A stretch of 64,000 bases of DNA from Chanos chanos (lineage: Eukaryota > Chordata > Actinopteri > Gonorynchiformes > Chanidae), in the NCBI RefSeq assembly GCF_902362185.1, contig NC_044500.1, positions 37,029,558 through 37,093,557 of the forward strand, written 5' to 3'. Of this stretch, positions 55,263 to 64,000 are shown one piece after another. The notes below the pieces were generated by a model. It was not told where the DNA came from. It made no database searches and saw nothing but the letters and a program-made list of their open reading frames with translations. A program made the position numbers and the translations under genes. Position 1 is the first letter of the stretch. Each line of letters begins with the position of its first letter.

Positions 55263-58200
55263 TTAAGATTATACTTCCTCAGTAAAAGGAAACATTTTGA
55301 TCTTACAGTCCTGGGTGCCTGTAAATGTCATTTCAGTATTAGTTTTGAAACATTCAAAAATTAGTTAACATGTTAGTGGACAGAAATGTTGGTGGAGAAA
55401 GCATTAAAGCCCCGGTTTATTGAACATGGTCTTGTTTAATTATCACTAACTATGCCTAGAGTTACATTTTGTTGCTAGAACCAGCATTTACAAAGGTGTT
55501 AAGAGAGGCAGAGGCAGTAGGTAGGATGAGCGTCAGGATCTCCTGTTAAGTGTCAGTGGAGTGGAGTGTACTGGATGAATGTGAATGCTTTTGTATTGAT
55601 GTTATGAGATATCAGGAACACTGACAAAGGTGTAAATGTTGCCCTTGATTTTTATGTATCCTTGTCAGTCTGTGCTTTCTGTGTGTTGGACTTTCTGTGT
55701 GTAAGGGTCTCTTGACTGAATCAGATATCTTGAGTGAACTTATGCTTTGGCATCCTCTGATAAAGATCTTGCAGAAGATAATGTCTAAAAAAACCAAACA
55801 AATAGTACAGTACATTCCATATTTACTCTGAATGGAACTGTCTTTTAAAAGCATTTTCAGTTGACAACATGAAATCACAATTGATCAAATGCAGAATTCT
55901 TTATGCATCAATGAATAATTTATCAGCAAATGGGAGCACGATTCTCTTTTTTAATAATTTATTGTTCACATGATGCCTGGTCACACCACACCAGCAATGA
56001 TTAAAAGAAAACAAAATATGCCAGTATCGCTTGTATCGTTGAAAAGATTTCGAAGGGGAACTGGTTTTAGTGGCAATAATGTCAGCTGTGGCGAGTGTCA
56101 TCACTGATGCTTGTGAATTACAGAACACAGAGTGTTTTTCCCTCCATAGAGGTAACCCCATTCTACGCCCAGAATCCAGGAAGCCCTACTTCATACAGGA
56201 AGTTTTATACAGACGCACGTCTAGCACCTGTGGTCCCTGTGTTAAGGTTTGCTCTTTCTCACAGCACTTTATTGTTTGAGATTACATGAGCGTATTTTTA
56301 GAATCACTGAACAATTTCCGCTGAGACTGTAGGAACAAAAATAGTGCTTCATGAAGAATAATAGGACAGCAGCACGTAAACTACTTCTGAGCAAAAAAAC
56401 ATAGATATAACATTTCAAAAATCATTTCAGCACTCACATTCTTATTTATATGTACAAGGAAAAAAAAGATTATGCATCACAGTTTTCTGTATTTTTAAAC
56501 AACGTCTGTGGATAACTTAAAAAAATCTTCTTTTGTAGCATCCTCATTTCCTGAAGCATGAATATGCTCAGCATTCACTACAGAAATCCTCTCTTATCTC
56601 TATGAACATGACAAACATAGATATTTAATCCCCAATTAACCCACAACCTCAATAACCTCCTTTAAACCACCTGCACCCATTTTATGTGTTTAATTTAGTT
56701 CAGGATTTGAACTTTTCATTGAACATAAATGAACGTATTAAGATTAATACAAAATTAGGATCCAAGAGTCAGTGCTAACTGTCATTATCTTTATTTCTGG
56801 AGTAACAGTTCTAGTATTTGTGATGTCATTGGCACAAGGGCATGGCAATGCAAGGTTAATGAAATCTCTTCCAGAGACTGACATGTCTGCTGTTTTTGAA
56901 GGGGAGGGGCACATCTGGCCACGGTCTGTCCTAAGTAATGTAACACTGTCCTCCGTCACCCCCCCGTCACCCCCCCCCCAACCACACCCCCACCAACCTT
57001 GCCTCTGATCCATCCACATGGCAGGCTTACAGCTGAGGCAGAAAGAGGGTCTTAAAGAACAGCAAACATTTGTCATGTCCTTCACCTCTCCTTATACTCT
57101 TTAAACACTCTGAACCACTGGTCACCTATAGACACCCAGCTCAAATGAAGTAGAGAATAATGACTGGCCAAATCTGAGTTTTTGTTGAAAGAAGAAAAAA
57201 AAAGTCTAGCTGTGGGGGTGTAACTGAATTGAGATGCTATACCCTGACCTTCTATACACCTCCTATGTCTACCACATCATTTGGAGCAGGTTATTATTCA
57301 GTCACTCAAGTTTGTTTGATCCCACACCTTTGTCTGGGCTGAGGTTTTCTTGTGTTTGTGTGTGTTAGAGGCTGCGTCTCAGACTCTGTGTGAGTCATCT
57401 TGGACTAGAGAGAAGCCTGGGGATGGTGGGGGAGGTGGGGAAAGGTTGGGGGGGGCGGCGAGGGGGGGTCAATGCAGTGGCCGTGCATGGGGGAAGATAT
57501 TCACATATTCACTGCTCTGTTCAGAAAAGCGGAAGGAAGCTCAGTCTGCCAGAAGATTTCAAGCTATTATTGAAATAACCACAGGATTTTGCTGTTAACT
57601 TGCTTTAAGATTAGTGCTGGGAGCAACAAGGTCGGCATAACCTATTACTTGGTGATGTAATACAACAGAACCAAAAGCAATACTGATATTGTTGTGTCAA
57701 CGCATACACATTCAATCAATAAAAATATTATTTTAGTATTCTTCATTCATGACTCATTTTTTTGTACTTACTTCAGTATTAAACTATTGAAATTGGCTAA
57801 AATGTTGAATTCATTTATTCAGTTGATTTTTTTATGTTGGTATTTGTTGTTTATTTGTGCCCTTCTAATGGGAAAATCATCCTGGATTAGATGTAAAGTG
57901 ACATCAAAGCATAGTAAACAATTAATCTTCTGCTGCTTGACTAAATTTACTTTGAAACAGCATTTTCACTCTAACAGTAAGGGAAAGCAAACTTGACCCT
58001 CAATCTAAGACCGCGTTCCACAGGATCATAATTTTGGAGTGAGCAGCAGAAGAAAAAATGTTGTAGTTAAAAAATAACAAATCACGCAAGCTTACCAAAC
58101 TATTGGGAGTAAATGTGCGGTGGCTGGCCGTTGCTTAAAGACAGCCCCCACTCAGTGAAGGTGAGAGAGAGGTTCTTGCCGCATTCAATATTTCAACTGT

Positions 58201-59507
58201 TCTTTTGCTGATTGCATGGAAATCAGAACAATTAGGCAAGAAAGACACTGCATAGATTAACAACATGGAACCACCCAGGGTTTGCTCCAGCTGTCATGGT
58301 TTTCACAATGTATCTGCCCCAATTCCTCTCCAAATCCCCCCCTCGTTCCCCCACTTTTGGCTGGAGGAATACTGAGGGGGAAGGGAGGGAACCAGACGGG
58401 GATGGGGGGGAAACGGGCAGGGGCATAGGCTTTTTTATTTTTTTTAGGAGGAGACTAGGTGCTGGAAGCCTGCCATCTTGATTCTGTCTGTTCTCCTGTT
58501 TCTGGATGACTGAACGTCATCCCACAGTTTCACTCAGCAGTGCCTCATAAGATGCTCCTCAGCTTGGGAGAAGGGGTAACTGTAACCCCGTGACAATAGT
58601 GACTGCAGAGACGACACTCATCAGTGGGAGAGTTCTTAGACTTAAACATCTGTTTGGTCAATGTGGTTCAGAGCGATTGCAAACATTAAACACGTCCTTG
58701 TTCAAACACGCACTTGCAACCAAAATCCCACGCATACGCACATGCTTGCATGAACACTAAAGGACCTTTAAAATCAAAAAGGTCAAACCACAAAATACAC
58801 AATCTCTAGTAATAGGTATGAAAAATAAGGCATCATGCAACTGTTAATGAGTAAACCTGTGTTTTCTCATCTTTTCAGAAGTAACAGTAATTTTAGAATC
58901 GCATGGGTGTGGAACACAGGAAAACAGTGCATACCACTTTTGAGAGCTCTGGCTGATGTTATTTCCCTGATTGCATAACCCAAAGGTTAAAGAAACCTCA
59001 GCAATAAGCAAACAAACTACAAATAAAGCGGTGTAACATGGTGAGACATGATTACTCCAACTGTTTGTTGCCTACATCTATAGCTACACCAGACCTTTAA
59101 ATTTCCCCATCACTCTTAGTCATAACCTACATATATTCTCCTGTTTCCTGAATTAGGTCTCAAACAACTCCATTTCCACAGTTATCAAAACAGTCCAGCA
59201 GAGATAACAATGAAATAGACACCCTGCGTCTACTGACTCCTCCTCCTTGGGGTCATATTAGTGGGTTTGTGTGTAGGAGAAAGCTCTGCTATTGGGTTTT
59301 GCCTCATAGGTATGAAAGAGATGAGAGACCCCATGGAGGATGCAACTCAGCATGGCTCCCATGGTGTTTACCCTTGGCATCATTTTGAATAAATATGCCC
59401 GTTTCCTCCAGTCCCTCTGAATATTCCAGGGAAAAGTAGGTGAGGTGGGAGTAATGGAAAAGCTTATTTTTTTTCCCTCAAATTTGTATTTGAAAGCTTG
59501 AACATTG

Positions 59508-59512
<5 letters not shown>

Positions 59513-59542
<30 letters not shown>
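59513..59542. repeat. (TA)n microsatellite
   Basis: About 15 TA units inside the open frame 59258-59713 on the - strand; this makes that frame suspect as one continuous protein. Confidence 0.9.
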
Positions 59543-59547
<5 letters not shown>

Positions 59548-59572
59548 GTACGTATAATAAACATAACCACGG

Positions 59573-59713
59573 TAATTTCTGAAAGACAGAAGTGCCTTCA
59601 TGTGGATGCACCACACTGGGGCTTTGACGCTCTGAATCGGGGGGAGATTTGATCATCTCCATGGCATTCCACATGCCCTTCAATACATCGAGTTCCGCTT
59701 TTGACTCAGCCAT
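59573..59713 (-). other. Possible N-terminal coding exon or conserved element, unassigned
   Basis: On the - strand an ATG at 59711-59713, in a good Kozak setting (GACCCCATGG) and with an upstream in-frame stop, opens MAESKAELDVLKGMWNAMEM, IKSPPDSERQSPSVVHPHEG, TSVFQ. The composition is protein-like and the GC content is above the surroundings. I recognise no family and see no strong donor after it. It may be an isolated first exon, a conserved noncoding element or chance. Confidence 0.25.
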
Positions 59714-62700
59714 GGGGTCTGTTTTAATTTGTCAGCTCACTATGAGGGGGAGATGGAGGTTTTTCTGTTCTTCTTTTTTTCATGCCTCACAATGATGGGG
59801 AGCATCAGTGCTACAGAGGTCTGGGTTCCTTGATACCTCATAAATAATTCAGCTGCAAGAGTAGCGAGTGTGGAGTGGTGAGATTGAACGCTATGGGGTG
59901 TAAAATTTAGACTGATTTTAGAGGATAAAGGCGATATGGGAAAGCATAATCATATGTGCAATTCTCACTCATTAGAACAAGCAGAGCTCAACTTTTTTTT
60001 GGATGAGGAATTAACCAGGCCCTTATTATCCCCTACCCCTCAGATAATGCAGCCCATATAAGCTATGGTTCCCTCACTGATGGTAAACAGCCCCAAAAGG
60101 ATTGCTGACTGTTCAAGGAGAAGCTGTCAGTAAAGCTGTCTTACTCTGAAATTGGTATTTAGATTATTACAATTAATTATACACAATTAAAGTTCATGTG
60201 AGAAAAAGAATGTTTACTCAACTGGAGCTCAATCTAATCAGAGTTTCAAGCAAAGACAGGAGTGTGTCATTTAAGAAGTCATTTATTATGAGAACAATGG
60301 AGCACAATATTTGGATCCTTTGTAATGTTCCTTTTCAAATAACATCCGATGTAAAACATACACCCTCATGACTTCAACCTGTCAGAGTGGGGAGTATTTT
60401 TCTGTTACATCTTCAAATAATGTTCCCAGGGAATAAAGTCAAGGAAAACATGTAATGATGTGAGTCTTATAACCAGTGAAATGGGAAACCACATCTATGT
60501 CTTTCCCATAATGCAAATGCAACAGCAAGAACAATTTTTCCAAGATCTTGGTATAGTTTTAATTGAGTTTCACCCTCTGTGTCTTTAATTTTAATATTTC
60601 AGATACGGAGAGCACTTTTTTGAAGTACAGTGATGTATGTACACATCTAATCAAATTAGACCACATGTCCTGCAATCAATCAAAGATAAAAAAATTGGAA
60701 AATATCTTTTAAAGTCTAAAGTGCCTTTCCAGCTACTTTACAGCAGGGCAAAGATCCCAATTATTTTCCCTTGGCTTAACAAGTACTAGCTGGGTGGAAA
60801 ATGTTGTTCATTGTCTGTAGTTTTATGCTATCATACAAAGATTCACAAATAAAAAGTTAAATAAAAAGAAGGAAAAACCCCCACACAAACAAAGAGTTAT
60901 GTATTCCAAGTTATTACAGATTGTCACAGAAAAATTCTCTTGATTTTAAGTTTACAGCAAAGATATGTTATAAAATAATAAATACGTCGCACATGCATTC
61001 AAGGTTTTTTTTTTTTCTTTCTTATAGGTGCTTTCAATTGCTTTCAATTCTCATAACAGATCTCAGGAGGCCTTTGATGGGGATTCGGAGCCCTGCTTGA
61101 GTATTGCTTATGCTTTTTGCACGTGACATCCAGTATGCAAGTCTGAAAGTTTAGAGGAAATCACAAAAGACGAAGACAGTCTGAGGTCTTCCCAATTATG
61201 CTGAATATGGCAACAAAAAAATAAAGGGGGGTATGGAAGTGTGTGAAAGTCACAGTGTTGTTTGTCTGATGTCTATAGTCATGATGAAAGGCTTGGAGTC
61301 TGACAAAGGATAAAGGAAGAACTTTGAGAAAGTTCTTTGAGTGGGCAAAAACCCGCTTACACCTCTATCTCTTCTCAAGTTTATTACTTTGGATTCAGAT
61401 ACCATGTATGCAGATGGCTGACAACCTCTTGGCAGTGAGCCATTTCTGCGTTTTCCTGATATTGTGCAATTTCAAAGGATCCTCGGCATAGATTCTCCCT
61501 TTCCACATGACAAGATGATGTTGCTACTTAAAATTCTTGTTGTATTATGCATTGGTCGAGTTAGGTTTTGGAATAATTCAACACATCACTAATTCTATGG
61601 AAGGGAAGGGAAAAAAAATCATATTAAGGGGAAACACAAACTAGCTTTATTTATATTTTTAATGTATGCCACACAATTATTTTATTTAATCTATTCTTGA
61701 ATGTTCAAATAACTATGCTAACAATATTCCAGATTTTTCCATGGGAGGGCTATGGACAATGCGTGCTATTTAATTAGAAAATAAAACCTACTGCAATATT
61801 AGAATTATAACAAAATTCATTTTGCTTTGATGACACCTACACAACAGAATAATTGAGCTCCATTCACAAAAAAAACTATCAATTTATTTCCAATGCCACA
61901 GATAACACACAGAATTCTTGCTTTTGGAGCAGTCATGGGGAAACTTTGATCATCTCTAGCGACAGAAATCACATCAAATAAAAGGTATGTAAATCCTGTC
62001 CCATTGAGAACCACACCCCGCTGTTCCTGCTGCATTATTAAGGGGGAATTGGCTATGCCATCACGTAGCAGCCCCACCTCTTATTCATTATTCACTAGTG
62101 TGCAGCTTTGGGAGTTTTTGACCTCCCATTATGAACCTCCATGCTCCCTAAAGCTGCCCAGGCTTACCTCAAATGTGATCGACAATAAGTAAATATTTCA
62201 AACTGAGAGAAGGTGAAAATATTTTCCACCTGAAGAAATTCAGGGACGTCGCATCATAAGGGTCATTGCGAGAAGAGGTCAAAGGGTGACTCAAAAATCA
62301 ACATATCAATCCCATAACACCAAACACAAGTCATATAATGTTTCAACTACTTTAATGGAAAGTCAGTGGTAAGCCAAGGTCAATTCTTTCCTTCTCTATG
62401 GAACTCAGTTGACTTCCAAGTAAAATGCAAAGCTGAAATAACCACAGATCAATAACAGACATTTTAATTTAATTTGGTTGTGCATCTTCAGTCAGGTGTG
62501 TTTCTCTATTTACTTATTGATTCATTTAAAAGGAGATGAAGGATGAATCATTTGCTGACTGAATTGCCCTATCTTTACATTTGTAAGAAACCTCCATAAG
62601 TTTTGCCTGAAGTCTACGCTTTGTCCTTTCCCAGAGGTGGGTAAGAATGTTAAATAAGATTATGTCTCTTCAGTGAAGAATTCTCTTTTATCTTTGACAA

Positions 62701-63139
62701 AATCAGTTGATGTACAAATTCATGGCGATGCAATGAATGGCCAATATTTCAATGAAGATATGTACATAGGCCTATATTAAAGAATAATTGACTGTAGGTG
62801 ATGATGATAACGAAACCCTTGTGTTTGGTGGGCAAAATGGGTCAGGGACTGTGATGATAATGGTTGTGATAATCTGTGTATCCATACCCCTATGCAACAT
62901 AGAGGAAAGACATTGAAAGATGTTGATGTAATAATTTTAAGTAGACAGCCCTTAGCTAGTATACTTCAATGCAAGTTTTGCAGGTTTGGTGTTAGGCAAA
63001 GGGTTATGCCTCACTCAAACAACGCCTAAGCCTCTTTTCTACCTCCCCCCTTCTCTCTTTTCCTAAAATGTGAATTAGCTAGAGGGGATACAAGAGAATA
63101 ATTTTCCTCTTCTGCGAGTGCTTAACAATAATAAATAAA

Positions 63140-63400
63140 TTCATTGCCTGGGCCTCTGTTTTTCCTCAGGTGTGGAGAGCTGCACTCTTCAGCTGGCTAA
63201 ACTGCCTGGGATCAGTGGCTCTGCAAAGCTCACTGCAATCAACCTGACATTTATCTTTTTGATTAGCTGGCCTATCACAGCGCACAGACATCAGCTGCCA
63301 CGTCCCAGTGCTAGTGCAGCAGGCTTTTTACATGGAAATGCATTGTAATTACCATGCTGTATGGCAGCGATATTTGCTCAGGGATAAGCAAAAGGCAGGG
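63140..63400. promoter_or_regulatory. Candidate conserved noncoding element (enhancer-like)
   Basis: A repeat-free stretch of even composition in a gene-poor area, dense in homeodomain-type and POU-type words (TTTGATTAGC, AATGCATTGTAATTACC, ATTTGC). It has no open frame. The look fits vertebrate developmental enhancers, but only alignment can show conservation. Confidence 0.25.
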
Positions 63401-63734
63401 GATTTCAAGCCGGGTGCTTTTAAGAGGCACTATGGCAAGACGAAGAGACGGAGAATCCAGTAGGGGGGGGGGGAAAGGGGTTTGGCACAGGATGTCACAG
63501 AGGATGTGACGGAGCTTGTGCCATTAGGCATGGTTTTCTGCCTATGGGAACGCAAAGCATCCCCCGTGGAAAAATTTTAATAAACACGACGCATCTTCTT
63601 TAGAGGCGTTATGCTACTCTTTTGTCATAATCAATACAGGTTGGACTAGAGTCAGGTATATTATCTGAAGCAATCTTCCTATGCAAAATACCATACTCAC
63701 CTTACCACAGGATTTTGAAAACGGTAGCACGTGT

Positions 63735-63847
63735 GCACACACACGCAAACACACGTACACACACACACATACATACACACACACGCACACACATGCACAC
63801 ACACACACATACATACACACACATGCACACACACACGCACACACATG
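63735..63847. repeat. Impure (CA)n microsatellite
   Basis: CA units with CATA and CATG interruptions, in several sub-repeats of about 20 to 35 bp. Confidence 0.9.
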
Positions 63848-64000
63848 CAGGATGCCTCAGGTCTCATGTACATGTACTTACTTATCAGTCTGAGCTCACA
63901 AAATCGAAACTAATCTGTTGTTTAATTAGATAATGGCAACAATTATTTCCTAGACTGGAGTATTTCGAAACCCTCTGGCCAAACATTGACCACATGCTTT

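Larger units (their letters stand above)
49146..64000. other. Gene-poor region
   Basis: Nearly 15 kb without a gene I can support on either strand. It holds the microsatellites and G-runs listed, two enhancer-like or exon-like segments, and GC-richer islands near 51880-52140 and 58290-58600. A further (CA)n tract lies at 63735-63847. Open frames here are short and mostly cross simple repeats. Confidence 0.6.

Noticed and set aside
59258-59713. One continuous 151-codon protein on the - strand
   Set aside because: It runs through a (TA)n microsatellite that reads as Ile-Tyr repeats; only the first part is kept as a weak candidate.
63614-63913. Cys/Val-rich and His/Thr-rich frames near the window end
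   Set aside because: Translations of the (CA)n microsatellite.

Overview
The window is vertebrate nuclear DNA, almost certainly from a teleost fish. Genes have many small exons with GT-AG introns, the proteins match vertebrate families closely, CA/GA microsatellites are abundant, and short hAT-type elements and a fish-type LINE tail lie in introns and spacers. No bacterial operon, CRISPR array, rRNA or tRNA gene was seen, and no retrovirus-like element.

The first two thirds are gene-dense. In order: the 3' part of dishevelled dvl1 (+, 511-6846; its 5' exons lie outside the window); nfs1, mitochondrial cysteine desulfurase (-, 10209-13742, 13 exons, 451 aa); a PDP-type pyruvate dehydrogenase phosphatase, probably pdp2 (+, 15165-16712, one coding exon, 515 aa), head-to-head with nfs1; rbm39, an SR-like splicing factor (-, 18236-23616, 15 coding exons, 526 aa), convergent with pdp2; rem1, an RGK-family small GTPase (-, 29769-34558, 4 coding exons, 299 aa); an unfamiliar coiled-coil gene (-, 38259-42288, 9 exons, 389 aa); and pnp, purine nucleoside phosphorylase (-, 43438-46771, 6 exons, 291 aa). 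I assembled all exon models by hand from splice sites; the summed coding lengths are in frame for every complete gene.

From about 46.8 kb to the end there is no gene I can support. This stretch holds a hAT-like MITE, a LINE 3' remnant, many microsatellites and a few stretches that look like conserved noncoding DNA or isolated exons.

The genes do not form one pathway. nfs1 (Fe-S cluster and sulfur supply) and the PDH phosphatase both encode mitochondrial proteins and share an upstream interval of about 1.4 kb. The order mixes genes that in human lie at 20q11 (NFS1, RBM39, REM1), 1p36 (DVL1) and 16q22 (PDP2).

The most striking signal is at 1761-2160 in dvl1: ten tandem copies of a 40-bp unit that spans an exon-intron boundary, so that the 5' splice site of the DEP-domain exon is present ten times. 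Two other genes have low-complexity tracts at an acceptor: a 42-nt poly-C tract in rbm39 and a (CT)n tract in pnp. rbm39 also has a GC-AG intron, a NAGNAG acceptor and a candidate poison exon.
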